Shown in pieces: positions 26,679 through 35,220 of a stretch of DNA of 64,000 nucleotides. Position 1 is the first letter of the stretch; every line of letters starts with the position of its first letter. The notes beneath the pieces are model-generated. The model ran no database searches. It worked only from the letters and a program-made list of their open reading frames with translations, and was not told the origin of the DNA. A program made the translations under genes and the position numbers. The DNA lies in assembly GCF_963678545.1 (NCBI RefSeq), contig NZ_OY782870.1, forward strand, positions 1,116,001-1,180,000. Direction: 5' to 3'. The stretch is from an uncultured Methanomethylovorans sp. (GTDB lineage: Archaea > Halobacteriota > Methanosarcinia > Methanosarcinales > Methanosarcinaceae).

Positions 26679-26684
26679 ACCTCC
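26679..26684 (-). promoter_or_regulatory. Shine-Dalgarno of msrA
   Basis: GGAGGT within GGGGGAGGT on the minus strand. It is spaced 8 bases from the ATC codon and about 47 from the GTG at 26631, so it supports initiation at ATC. Confidence 0.65.
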
Positions 26685-26843
26685 CCCTTTCGTCAATTAT
26701 GCGCTTATATCATATCTGTTTTTTATCTTATTTGTTATTTGTTTTTTCATCATTTTGAATAAGTAGGAAATGAACTTTCTTCAATGAGAAAGTATATATT
26801 TGGCTTGTATATATCCTCTCACATTATTTCAAGAGGGCGAATA

Positions 26844-27851
26844 TTGAAAAAAATCAGTATGTGTAAACTGGTGTTCATTTTTTTGATTGTATCCTTTTCT
26901 TTTCTGCATTTAGTTGCGGGAAATGAGACATATGATACGATAGAACAGTATGGTCCAGTTTTAAAGGCAACATCTGTCCTATCTACTGGAGGATACGGCC
27001 AACTATATCTTTTACAGACCGTACACATCTATTGGTTGTGGATACTTCACCTTTTCATCATAGTAGTCTTTCTGGTCCTGTATATATTATATATTCGCAG
27101 GTATAACCATTTACTCAAGCAAGAAGTAGCCGAGCGCAATATTATGGAACAAAAGCTACAACAATATGCTGCTGAGCTTAAGCATTCCAATGAGATGAAG
27201 GATCTGTTCACTGATATTCTAAGGCATGATCTTTTGAATCCTGCTGGGGTAATTAAAGGTTATACAGACCTTTTACTTGAACTAGAGGCAGATATAAAGA
27301 AGCTACAATATCTCAAGAATATATCCCGGTCAAATCAGAAGCTAATTAATCTCGTAGAAGATGCAGCTTCTTATACAAAGCTTGATGCCATTGACAATAT
27401 TCCTCTTGAAAAGACAGACCTCAAAGGCATCATCATCAATGTTATTGACTCTATGAGCATCCAGATCTCAGAAAAGCACTCTAAAGTTTCTCTTTCCTCT
27501 TCTGGACTATATCCTGCAAAGGTAAATCCTTTGGTAGAACAGGTTTTTGTCAATTTTCTCTCCAATGCACTTAAGTATGGCCCATATAGTGGAAATATAG
27601 ACATTGATATAGTGGATGCAGGCAATTCATGGAAGGTCTGTTTTGCTGATGAAGGCGATGGTATACCTGAAAAGTCCAAAGAAGCTGTTTTTGAACGTTT
27701 CAAAAGGTTGGAGGCAGGCGCAATAAAAGGATCGGGGCTCGGTCTTGCAATAGCCCAAAGAATAGTAGAGCTTCACGGTGGTACGTTGGGTGTAAATGAC
27801 AATCCTGCAGGTAAAGGCAGTGTTTTCTGGGCAACCTTCTCTAAAGCATGA
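26844..27851 (+). CDS. Membrane-anchored histidine kinase
   Basis: Sensor kinase of about 335 residues. TTG 26844 is preferred because GAGGG lies upstream; ATG 26784 would add 20 residues. Two hydrophobic segments (FIFLIVSFSFLHLVAG and the second WLWILHLFIIVVFLVLYILYI) flank a short external loop of about 40 residues. A coiled coil follows, then HisKA with the acceptor His in ILRHDLLNPAGVIKGY. The HATPase has N box VNFLSNALKYG, G1 FADEGDGIP and G2 KGSGLGLAIA. The HisKA sequence HDLLNP is of the archaeal/methanogen type. No response regulator is nearby. Divergent from msrA. Confidence 0.85.
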   Translation: MKKISMCKLVFIFLIVSFSFLHLVAGNETYDTIEQYGPVLKATSVLSTGGYGQLYLLQTVHIYWLWILHLFIIVVFLVLYILYIRRYNHLLKQEVAERNIMEQKLQQYAAELKHSNEMKDLFTDILRHDLLNPAGVIKGYTDLLLELEADIKKLQYLKNISRSNQKLINLVEDAASYTKLDAIDNIPLEKTDLKGIIINVIDSMSIQISEKHSKVSLSSSGLYPAKVNPLVEQVFVNFLSNALKYGPYSGNIDIDIVDAGNSWKVCFADEGDGIPEKSKEAVFERFKRLEAGAIKGSGLGLAIAQRIVELHGGTLGVNDNPAGKGSVFWATFSKA

Positions 27852-27859
27852 CCTGATTT

Positions 27860-28840
27860 TCAGATTTTCCTCATAACTATGGAACCATCTCTCATATGTA
27901 CTGCTTCAAATTTCTCTTTCTCTTTTTCAGCTTCATATTTATTATAAAGCATGGATTCGACACGGCCCGTTTCCATGGTTTTGCGGATAAATTCGATGTC
28001 AGCTTTTTCCATTCTTGCCTTGGCTGCAGGAGGACTGGTATTCGCTTTTTTCTTTGAATAGATCGCTCCTCCTGTCAGACCAGCACCTACGTAGCCTTTT
28101 GCGCTCGTAAAGAGCAACTTCCCTTTTTTCATATATGCGCCTGAGAACTCTCCGACATTGCCATGTACCACAATTGTTCCTCCATTAAGGTGCGAACCTG
28201 TGTTCATACCAGCATTTCCGTTGATTGTTATAGTTCCCTGTTTCATAAGCACGCCAGTGCCGTTATATACATCTCCTTCTACAACAATAGTGCCTCGCCA
28301 GTTGCACCTTGCCCCTATTGTTCCTCGCAGAATGCCATCATTCAATTTAAGAATGTCTTCGACAAGTGAGTTGCCTTTTAGAGTATCTTTGTCGGGTCCA
28401 TTAAAGAGTATATCAGTTATGGAACGGAATTTCCTGTAGCCCTCTATATCAGAAGTTACCTCTAAGATGTTTCCCAATGGTTCTGTTATGCTACCCTTTA
28501 CATAGAGGTTGCCGCCTGCCATTCCCATGCCGGCTTCAGATCCTATATCACCTTGAACAAATATATTTCCTGCTTTTTGTACTTCGCCAGTCCCTCCTAG
28601 ATGTTTCAGGTCAGTTCCCATACTATAAGCAAGCCGTTTGCCTACATTTCCATCGATGTGTACATCTCTGGATGCTTTGAGCTCAGCTACAAGGTCTGCA
28701 TATGTGAAATATGTAGCTTCCTGTGAAGGTATCATATCTTCAGGCTGCAGTTTGCTGTCGTTCCAGCAAAAATTGAATGTATAATCGCAAAGATTGTCGA
28801 TAGGTTCCAGTATTTTTATCTTCAGCATATTATTATCCAT
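27860..28840 (-). CDS. GXGXG-domain protein (glutamate synthase subunit 3-like)
   Basis: A 326-residue protein whose middle (about 55-260) is a right-handed beta-helix of GXGXG type. Repeats such as GNIFVQGDIGSEAGMGM, GTIVVEGDVYNGTGVLM and GTIVVHGNVGEFSGAYM are visible. The same fold forms the C-terminal domain of glutamate synthase large subunits, the split archaeal GltB3, and FwdC of formylmethanofuran dehydrogenase. Its start overlaps the stop of the ferredoxin gene by 8 bases, so they are co-translated and probably form a redox complex. Without an FMN-binding partner here, glutamate synthesis itself cannot be claimed. Confidence 0.8.
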   Translation of the reverse strand: MDNNMLKIKILEPIDNLCDYTFNFCWNDSKLQPEDMIPSQEATYFTYADLVAELKASRDVHIDGNVGKRLAYSMGTDLKHLGGTGEVQKAGNIFVQGDIGSEAGMGMAGGNLYVKGSITEPLGNILEVTSDIEGYRKFRSITDILFNGPDKDTLKGNSLVEDILKLNDGILRGTIGARCNWRGTIVVEGDVYNGTGVLMKQGTITINGNAGMNTGSHLNGGTIVVHGNVGEFSGAYMKKGKLLFTSAKGYVGAGLTGGAIYSKKKANTSPPAAKARMEKADIEFIRKTMETGRVESMLYNKYEAEKEKEKFEAVHMRDGSIVMRKI

Positions 28841-29201
28841 GTATCAGTGATGGAAGGCAGCGTGTACAAACCCAAATACTTTCCATTTTATAGCGTAGTG
28901 GCATGAGATATCTCTCATTCTCTCCTTTTCCACATTTGAAACATTTAATTGATATGTCCGTACTGCGAGGTTGTGACTCTGCCTTTTCCTTATTGAATTC
29001 AACAGTTTGTCTTTGTTCAACTGAGATAGCTCTCTGTGGGCATACGCCTATGCAAAAGCCCATACCGTCGCAAAGCTCCTCTGATACAACTTTGGCTTTA
29101 CCATTAATAAGTTTTATAGCACCTTCAGCACAAGGTGAGATGCACTTTCCACAACCATTACATTTCTCTTCATCTATTTTCACTATAGTTCTTATTACCA
29201 T
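28833..29201 (-). CDS. Ferredoxin with zinc-ribbon tail
   Basis: A 122-residue electron carrier. Cluster 1 has the full CNGCGKCISPC pattern (C-x2-C-x2-C-x3-C, about 14-24). Cluster 2 reads CDGMGFCIGVCP and lacks the second Cys, so it may hold a [3Fe-4S] cluster or be degenerate. After a linker the C-terminus has CFKC and CTRC pairs about 25 residues apart, which suggests a zinc ribbon or rubredoxin-like site. It overlaps the GXGXG gene and follows the broken CGGC gene by 17 bases, so the three form one operon. Confidence 0.85.
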   Translation of the reverse strand: MVIRTIVKIDEEKCNGCGKCISPCAEGAIKLINGKAKVVSEELCDGMGFCIGVCPQRAISVEQRQTVEFNKEKAESQPRSTDISIKCFKCGKGENERYLMPLRYKMESIWVCTRCLPSLIHG

Positions 29202-29218
29202 TTATCCTCCATTATTTT

Positions 29219-29554
29219 TTAATGGTGAGTGCCTTCCACCAGTTCCATACCTGCATTTCTTATTGTTTGTTTAATCTCATCTAAATGTGGACACTTCGGA
29301 TAATTATCCATCTGCATACATGAGCTTAAGTGAACTACATCCACTTTGAATTTCTCAAGTGATTTAAGAAGGTGATACACCCTGTGGCCGGAACATCCGC
29401 TGCATGTGAAGAATGCCACATCTCGGTGTTACTTCCATATTCGCTGAATTGTTCTATTTTCTTGTTAAATGCCAAAGCAACCTATTCCTGGGCAAGCTTC
29501 TGAAACAATATCGCATCTTATAATAACTCTCTTTTTATGTTTGTATCCTCCCAT
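29219..29554 (-). pseudogene. Frameshifted CGGC-domain protein
   Basis: Starting at ATG 29554 (GGAGG follows within the coding start), the frame reads RVIIRCDIVSEACPGIGCF, the usual opening of CGGC-domain proteins, and then stops at TAA 29467-29465. A second frame continues the sense as NKKIEQFSEYGSNTE. A third (29419 to 29219) gives VAFFTCSGCSGHRV and SSCMQMDNYPKCPH to the end. Two opposite frame changes thus break one gene of about 110 residues. The CGGC domain is a cysteine-rich, putative metal-binding module. It sits first in the operon with the ferredoxin and GXGXG genes. Sequence errors are possible, but two are needed. Confidence 0.65.
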
Positions 29555-29589
29555 TTTTTATCACCCCAACTGGTATCTTTTAGATATTA

Positions 29590-29618
29590 AGTATAACTAA
29601 GATATTCATTTATATACT
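29590..29618. promoter_or_regulatory. Candidate operator between CGGC operon and HxlR gene
   Basis: An inverted repeat AGTATA-17-TATACT lies in the 77-base divergent intergenic region. Its right arm overlaps a TATA-like TTATATAC before the regulator gene. AGATATT is also repeated directly (29582 and 29600). HxlR proteins often bind their own divergent promoter; this assignment is inferred. Confidence 0.3.
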
Positions 29619-29631
29619 ATGTAGTTTCTAT

Positions 29632-29997
29632 GTGGATACTATGAAGGATTGTACTGTCTATAAGACTGTAGATATCATTGGGAAAAAATGGTCCGTATAC
29701 ATCCTATTTGAGCTTCATAAAGGCGAAAAGGGCGAAAAAGGTTTTAATGAACTTAAACGCAAATTGAAGGACATCACACCAAAGACTCTTTCAGCAAGGC
29801 TTAAGGAATTAGAAGAAGAGGGTTTGATACAAAAGGTAGTCGATGATTCTGTACTTCCAGTACGTTGTGAGTATTCTCTTACTCCCAGTGGAGAGGATTT
29901 CATATCTATTATCAGGGATATCAAGGCCTGGGGTCTTAAATGGAAATTTGGCAATAAGGTATGTGAAAGTTCCGTATGCAGACTTTGTGAGTTATGA
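29632..29997 (+). CDS. HxlR-type winged-helix regulator
   Basis: A 121-residue DNA-binding protein of the HxlR/MarR-like family. The signature CTVYKTVDIIGKKWSVYIL with its N-terminal Cys (about 6) is present, followed by FNELKRKL, ITPKTLSARLKELEEEGLI (recognition helix) and the wing. It ends in a cysteine cluster, CESSVCRLCEL, that the basic family does not need. Together with Cys6 this suggests redox or metal sensing. GTG 29632 or ATG 29641 may be the start. It is divergent from the CGGC-ferredoxin-GXGXG operon and so is a likely regulator of it. Confidence 0.85.
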   Translation: MDTMKDCTVYKTVDIIGKKWSVYILFELHKGEKGEKGFNELKRKLKDITPKTLSARLKELEEEGLIQKVVDDSVLPVRCEYSLTPSGEDFISIIRDIKAWGLKWKFGNKVCESSVCRLCEL

Positions 29998-30236
29998 GCA
30001 CATATCTAATTTCTATTCTACTTATACTCGTTTTTACAAAGCTATATAACCGAATAATTTAAGAAAGGTTAAGTAGATGGAACAAGTTTTGTTCTGGCAC
30101 AGTTTCCCTTCATACGGGTCTCTGCAAATATTGTACCTAAGTTTTGTACATTACAGGTTTACGCTTCCAAAAAATAATGTCGTATGGAAAGTAAGGTAGT
30201 AACGAATAAAAATAAAGTTTCTTGAGTGAATAGGTT

Positions 30237-31556
30237 ATGCACGATGGTCTAAAAGAAGATGCAGCTGAAATCCTTAAAAGTGCCATAGAGGCTGTGGAGC
30301 CTTCTGTTGCTGTCAAAAGGGCATTGACAAGAGATAAGAATACATTACAGGTAGGAAACCGTTCATACGATCTGGACAAGTATCAAAAGATATATGTCAT
30401 AGCTTTTGGGAAAGCATCTGTGCCAATGGCAAAAGCTCTTGAAGAAATTCTCTATGATCTTCCATATCAGGGTGTAGCAATAACTAAATACGGCTCCAAG
30501 AGTCAGCTTGAAAGTATAGAGGTCTATGAGGCGGCTCATCCTGTTCCTGATGAGAACAGCCTTAAGGTCGGCCAGATGGTGAAAGAAATATTGTCGAAAG
30601 CAGGTAAGAATGATCTTGTCATTTTCCTTATATCTGGTGGCGGTTCTTCCTTGCTCGCGCTTCCGCGCAAGGATGTATCTTTTAAGGATTTTGTGAAGCT
30701 CCATGAAGCTTTACTCCTCTGCGGCGCAACCATAAAAGAGATCAATACTGTAAGAAAGCACCTGTCTACGCTAAAGGGTGGAGGCCTTGCAAAAATGGCT
30801 TATCCTGCGGACTCTATCAGCCTTGTACTTTCGGATGTGGTTGGCGATCATCTTGATATCGTTGCATCCGGCCCAACTGTTCCTGACTCTTCTACATTTG
30901 AGGACTTCAATGATATTGTGGAGAGGTATCATATTACACTTCTTCCTTCCATAAGCCGTTTACTGGAAGACGGTTTGAACGGATTGGTGGAAGAAACTCT
31001 CAAAACAGGAGATCCTGTTTTTGATATTTGCTACAACAAGCTGATAGGCACCAATTGCATTGCTCTTGATGCTGCTGCGAAAAAAGCATCAGAAATGGGC
31101 TACAATACACTGTTATTAACTTCTTATATTACAGGTGAGTCTAAAGAGATAGCAAAAGTGTTCTCTGCTTTAGGAAGAAATGAACTTTTACATGGAAGGC
31201 CGATGTCAAGGCCAGCCTGTATTCTGGCAGGTGGGGAAGCTACCGTTACCTTAAAGAATGTTGGTAAGGGTGGAAGATGCCAGGAAATGGCACTTTCCTT
31301 TGCAATAGAGGCAGAAGATCTTGAAAATCTTTTATTCCTTGCAGCCGGCACTGATGGTATCGATGGTCCAACCGATGCAGCAGGAGCATTTGCTGACGGG
31401 GACAGTGTGGAAAAAGCCTCCATGTTAGGTATGGATGCAAGAGAGATGCTGGATGTACACGATTCATATGATTTCTTTAACAGCATTGGTGATCTGCATA
31501 AAATAGGTCAGACGGGCACGAATGTGATGGATATTTATATCCTTCTTGTGGAGTAA
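30237..31556 (+). CDS. Glycerate 2-kinase (MOFRL family)
   Basis: A 439-residue enzyme of the GckA/TtuD (MOFRL) family, which phosphorylates D-glycerate to 2-phosphoglycerate and feeds lower glycolysis. The N-terminal domain has VIAFGKASVPMA (about 51-62), AAHPVPDENS and LISGGGSSLLALP (about 129-141). The C-terminal MOFRL domain has GGEATVTL, GGRCQEMALSFA and LAAGTDGIDGPTDAAGAFAD. Complete. The 239 bases upstream are AT-rich with an inverted repeat GAACAA/TTGTTC (30080-30094) of unknown meaning. It converges with the TatD-like gene with 13 bases between. Confidence 0.9.
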   Translation: MHDGLKEDAAEILKSAIEAVEPSVAVKRALTRDKNTLQVGNRSYDLDKYQKIYVIAFGKASVPMAKALEEILYDLPYQGVAITKYGSKSQLESIEVYEAAHPVPDENSLKVGQMVKEILSKAGKNDLVIFLISGGGSSLLALPRKDVSFKDFVKLHEALLLCGATIKEINTVRKHLSTLKGGGLAKMAYPADSISLVLSDVVGDHLDIVASGPTVPDSSTFEDFNDIVERYHITLLPSISRLLEDGLNGLVEETLKTGDPVFDICYNKLIGTNCIALDAAAKKASEMGYNTLLLTSYITGESKEIAKVFSALGRNELLHGRPMSRPACILAGGEATVTLKNVGKGGRCQEMALSFAIEAEDLENLLFLAAGTDGIDGPTDAAGAFADGDSVEKASMLGMDAREMLDVHDSYDFFNSIGDLHKIGQTGTNVMDIYILLVE

Positions 31557-31569
31557 TTGCACAAGTTTT

Positions 31570-32412
31570 TCAAAGATCAATATCAACATCATATACAAGC
31601 TCAGGGTTTTCCTTATGGACCTTCCAAAAGGGCTCTTCTCCATACTCTTCGGCAAGTTTTAATGTTCTTTTTGGTATGGTTTTTGGTCCAAGCACAGTTC
31701 CAGGTCTTTGTGGATCGTCTATGTAATCTGTTTCCATCATGAACCTGGTGCCTTGGGTAAGTGCTTCTTCTATGGCTCCCTTGCCTGCCAGCACTCCGGG
31801 GAATATTCCAAGCCTTTCACATACGCTCACCAGGGGGGGTGCATAATGTTTCACCACTTTGTGAAGTTTTATCCCTGTTTTTTTTGCTCGGGAGGTAATG
31901 TCCTCAAGCTCAGTTTCGCCAACACTTTCTGTGTGTAATTGCACCGCACAGTTCAGATCTTTTGCCAGTATAAAAGCATGCTCCATTATTTCATTGGAGG
32001 CCTCCCACACTTCTTGCGTAACCGGATAGTGTGGTCTCCCGCTTTTTAAGCCCACTGCAAGTCCTTTTTCAACATACTCTGCAGCTATGTCCAGTCCGCC
32101 TTTCATAGTCTTAACCGCAGTGGGAAGGTCCATATAGTCTATAAGGTGTGTGATCTCTGCAGGATGCACTCCGAGCACTGGAAAAGATTTAACTCCCGTT
32201 TCGTTGATCTGCCTTGAGATCTCAACAGTTTCGTCAAAAACAGCCTTTTGGTCTTCAGGCTTGGTGACCCTTATCCCAAGAGTCCAGGATGGCTTCATCA
32301 CAAGGAATATGTGCGTTCCCCCTGCCTGCTGGAACTCTTTTACAGCTACAAGCCCTTTGCTTCTGGGATCAATATGCATGTGTTCGTCTGTTATGGGGAA
32401 ATTACCTTTCAT
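31570..32412 (-). CDS. TatD-related metal-dependent hydrolase (archaeal)
   Basis: A 280-residue TIM-barrel amidohydrolase of the archaeal TatD-related group (COG1099-like). Metal-ligand motifs are visible: the N-terminal DEHMHIDP (His-x-His, about 9-16), VLGVHPAEI, CAVQLHTES and MMETDYIDDP near the C-terminus, which supplies the last Asp. The substrate is not known; TatD relatives are nucleases or phosphohydrolases. It is divergent from the isocitrate-dehydrogenase-type gene, sharing a 95-base intergenic region that must hold both promoters. Confidence 0.85.
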   Translation of the reverse strand: MKGNFPITDEHMHIDPRSKGLVAVKEFQQAGGTHIFLVMKPSWTLGIRVTKPEDQKAVFDETVEISRQINETGVKSFPVLGVHPAEITHLIDYMDLPTAVKTMKGGLDIAAEYVEKGLAVGLKSGRPHYPVTQEVWEASNEIMEHAFILAKDLNCAVQLHTESVGETELEDITSRAKKTGIKLHKVVKHYAPPLVSVCERLGIFPGVLAGKGAIEEALTQGTRFMMETDYIDDPQRPGTVLGPKTIPKRTLKLAEEYGEEPFWKVHKENPELVYDVDIDL

Positions 32413-32507
32413 AAATGAATTATATATGCCACGCTAGGATTAAAGTTTCGCATTTTATGGCGAAGGCTTAAAAATGAGATATGCCTTTAGGTGGTCGGTG
32501 ATTAATA

Positions 32508-33536
32508 GTGAGCAAGACTGCAGCAGTAATTAAAGGAGATGGCGTAGGTCCTGAACTTGTGGATGCAATGTTCAAGGTAATGGAAGCTGCCGGAACTAAT
32601 GTGGAGTTCGTAACCTGTGATGCAGGTTCTACATGGTGGGAACAACATGGTGGAAATTCCCTTATCCCTGACGAAACATGGGATATTCTTGATGGCTCAG
32701 ATGCATGCTATAAGGGTCCAACCACCACTCCAGGTATAGTGGGTGCACCAAGAAGCGTGGCTGTCTCAATAAGGCAGAAATATGACCTCTATGCGAACGT
32801 TCGTCCTATCAAGACATTCCCCAATACCCCCAGGCCACTTGGAGATGTGGATTTCGTGTGCGTGCGTGAAGGAACGGAAGGGCTCTATATAGGTGAAGAG
32901 GTACGCCTTACTGATGATGTGGCTATAGCTATCAGAAAGATCACACGCACAGCAAGCGGAAAAGTTGCAAGATACGCTTTTGAAGAGGCAAAAAGAAGAA
33001 ACTATGATGCAGTTGTCCCTATTCACAAAAGCAATATTCTCAGAAGAACATGCGGTCTTTTCCTGGAAGAAGTGAACAAGGCAGCTGCGAACTATCCGAA
33101 CATTGAGGTATGGGAATACCACATCGATAATATCGCACAGCAATTGATCAAAAATCCCCAGATATTCAACAACAAGATATTACTATCAACTAACTTGTTC
33201 ATGGATGTGCTCAGTGAGGAGTGCTCTGCATTAGTAGGGAGTATTGGCCTGATATATTCTGCAAATATCGGTGATAACTTTGCCATGTTCGAACCAGCTC
33301 ATGGTTCTGCTCCAAAGTACGCAGGAATGGACAAAGTGAACCCTGTAGCAACAGTGCTTGCAGGTGCATGGATGCTTGGGTACCTCGGTGAATCTGAGCA
33401 GTCAGCAGCTATATTCAAGGCTACAGAACGTGTTATATCCGAAGGCAAGTATCTGACTTATGACCTGGGAGGCAACGCAAAGCTTAGTGAAATGACGGAT
33501 GCAATTGCTAAGTATATGATAGAGGAGCTGAAGTAA
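32508..33536 (+). CDS. Isocitrate/homoisocitrate dehydrogenase family enzyme
   Basis: A 342-residue member of the isocitrate/3-isopropylmalate dehydrogenase family, which carries out NAD(P)-dependent oxidative decarboxylation. It shows KGDGVGPEL (about 9-17), the substrate loop SVSIRQKYDLYANVRPIK, the acidic REGTEGLYIGEE, catalytic KSNILRR and the cofactor stretch FEPAHGSAPKYAG. The VRPIK loop fits isocitrate or homoisocitrate better than isopropylmalate. The start is GTG 32508. It converges on a (homo)citrate-synthase-type gene 125 bases away. That suggests the pair acts in 2-oxoglutarate formation (partial oxidative TCA route) or in coenzyme B precursor synthesis. Confidence 0.88.
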   Translation: MSKTAAVIKGDGVGPELVDAMFKVMEAAGTNVEFVTCDAGSTWWEQHGGNSLIPDETWDILDGSDACYKGPTTTPGIVGAPRSVAVSIRQKYDLYANVRPIKTFPNTPRPLGDVDFVCVREGTEGLYIGEEVRLTDDVAIAIRKITRTASGKVARYAFEEAKRRNYDAVVPIHKSNILRRTCGLFLEEVNKAAANYPNIEVWEYHIDNIAQQLIKNPQIFNNKILLSTNLFMDVLSEECSALVGSIGLIYSANIGDNFAMFEPAHGSAPKYAGMDKVNPVATVLAGAWMLGYLGESEQSAAIFKATERVISEGKYLTYDLGGNAKLSEMTDAIAKYMIEELK

Positions 33537-33661
33537 TAGCTTCTCTTCTTTTTAAATCGGTCTTAAAAAACTGTCTTTAGTTGGGGCCTTCAAAAAAGAA
33601 AGGTTATGGCAGACTTAACACTTTTTATTCTTTATGATTTGAACGCCTGCCTTTATTACAT

Positions 33662-35011
33662 TTAGTCTACTTCATCATGCATACGTGCTTTAATATCGCG
33701 CTGTTTGCTTCCCGAAGTATTATCCTGGCTTTCATCCTCCTCTCTGCGGTGTAGTTCTTGGTCCACTATAGGGTTGAACATGAAGTACTTCTTTACATAT
33801 GCGCGGATTTCTTCATCTGATATGCAGGAAACCCTCTTTTCCTCGTTGAAAAGTTTCTGGATGTCGGCTTGTATATTCCTGAGACGTTTATCACTCTTGT
33901 CTACCTCTATATTTACATCCATCATTTCTTTAAGTGTTTCCTGTATCTTAAACTTCAGTACCTCTATACCCGAAGAATCTCCAATGAGGAAATTTCTCTG
34001 GCCTCCGACTATTTCAGGTGGATATGGTTCGTATGTGAAGGGGTTCTTGATGACACCTGCGGTATGGATGCCCGACTCATGGGCAAATACATTCTTACCT
34101 ACTACTGATTTATTTCTGGGTATCCTTATGCCTATTTCTTTTTCCATGAATTTGGCGAATTCTACCAGACAGCTCAGATCGTATTTCTCAAAGCCTTTTA
34201 TACGCCTTTTCAGAAAGACCAGCAGCTTTTCCATCTCTGCATTGCCTGATCTCTCGCCAATACCCAGATAGGTTACATTGGACCAATTTGCACCATGCCA
34301 GTAGCCTGCCAATGAGTTTGCAACTGCAAGTCCGAAGTCATCATGGCAATGGGTTTCGATGTTTTTTGCACCTAATTCATTTTTGAGATATTCGACAATG
34401 GTGGGGATTCCATAAGGCTCATCCACGTTCATGAAAGGAATTCCATATCCTATGGTATCGCAGATACGTAGGGTACAGTCTGGATCTATCTCAAGTATCT
34501 TTTCTACCATAGGGAACACAAAATTGTAATTGTCAGCACGTGTCATATCTTCTATGTGAGCACGTGTTCTCAGTCCATGATCAACTGCATATTGCAATGC
34601 AGTAAGATATTTTTCCTGGGCTGCTTCCCTGGTCGGAAGTTTCATTTTATCATAGATATGCGGATCGGATACGGACATGAGAATGCCTGTTTCCTCTATG
34701 CCATCAACTTTGAGGACCATATCAATATCTGCTGGGTTTGCACGTGCCCATCCAGTGATCTCCGGGAATTCATATCCTCTGTCCTGCATGAGTTTGATAG
34801 CCTTTCTATCCCTTTCATTGTAGACAAAAGTCTCCAGCTTTTCAATGCCGATCTTATGTAAATATTCGTATATCTGCACCTTGTGCTTGCTTTTTATAAC
34901 AATGCCCGGCATCTGGGCACCATCTCTTATAGTACTGTCACTGATCGACACCTCCTGTCCATGGGGAAGTTCTATCTTTGGCAGATCATCATAGTCCCGG
35001 TATGTTTTCAT
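33662..35011 (-). CDS. Homocitrate synthase / Re-citrate synthase family enzyme
   Basis: A 449-residue DRE-TIM metallolyase of the isopropylmalate/homocitrate synthase family. The usual DTTLRDG is replaced by SDSTIRDGAQMPG (about 24-36). Metal ligands are in ETHCHDDFGLAVAN (about 219-232), and GIGERSGNAEMEKL and FAHESGIHTAGV follow. A charged C-terminal extension ends in KARMHDEVD. The family condenses acetyl-CoA with a 2-oxoacid. The neighbouring isocitrate-dehydrogenase-type gene makes citrate synthesis (the Re-type citrate synthase of anaerobes belongs to this family) a reasonable alternative to homocitrate synthesis. Confidence 0.85.
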   Translation of the reverse strand: MKTYRDYDDLPKIELPHGQEVSISDSTIRDGAQMPGIVIKSKHKVQIYEYLHKIGIEKLETFVYNERDRKAIKLMQDRGYEFPEITGWARANPADIDMVLKVDGIEETGILMSVSDPHIYDKMKLPTREAAQEKYLTALQYAVDHGLRTRAHIEDMTRADNYNFVFPMVEKILEIDPDCTLRICDTIGYGIPFMNVDEPYGIPTIVEYLKNELGAKNIETHCHDDFGLAVANSLAGYWHGANWSNVTYLGIGERSGNAEMEKLLVFLKRRIKGFEKYDLSCLVEFAKFMEKEIGIRIPRNKSVVGKNVFAHESGIHTAGVIKNPFTYEPYPPEIVGGQRNFLIGDSSGIEVLKFKIQETLKEMMDVNIEVDKSDKRLRNIQADIQKLFNEEKRVSCISDEEIRAYVKKYFMFNPIVDQELHRREEDESQDNTSGSKQRDIKARMHDEVD

Positions 35012-35220
35012 GTATTTCCTCCCAGTGCCAAACTCACCATAATCAAGTAAATAGTACGTTTTGAACTTTGCCTTTAAGTATATATCTCACAGTTTTTATG
35101 AGACTAATCGGACCATCTGGCAAGTGTGCACCAAGGTATTCTACATGTACGTTCAGATTAAAAGGTTTTCTTCCTTAATTTGCCTTAAAGATTTATAATT
35201 TAAAAACTAATCTATAACCC

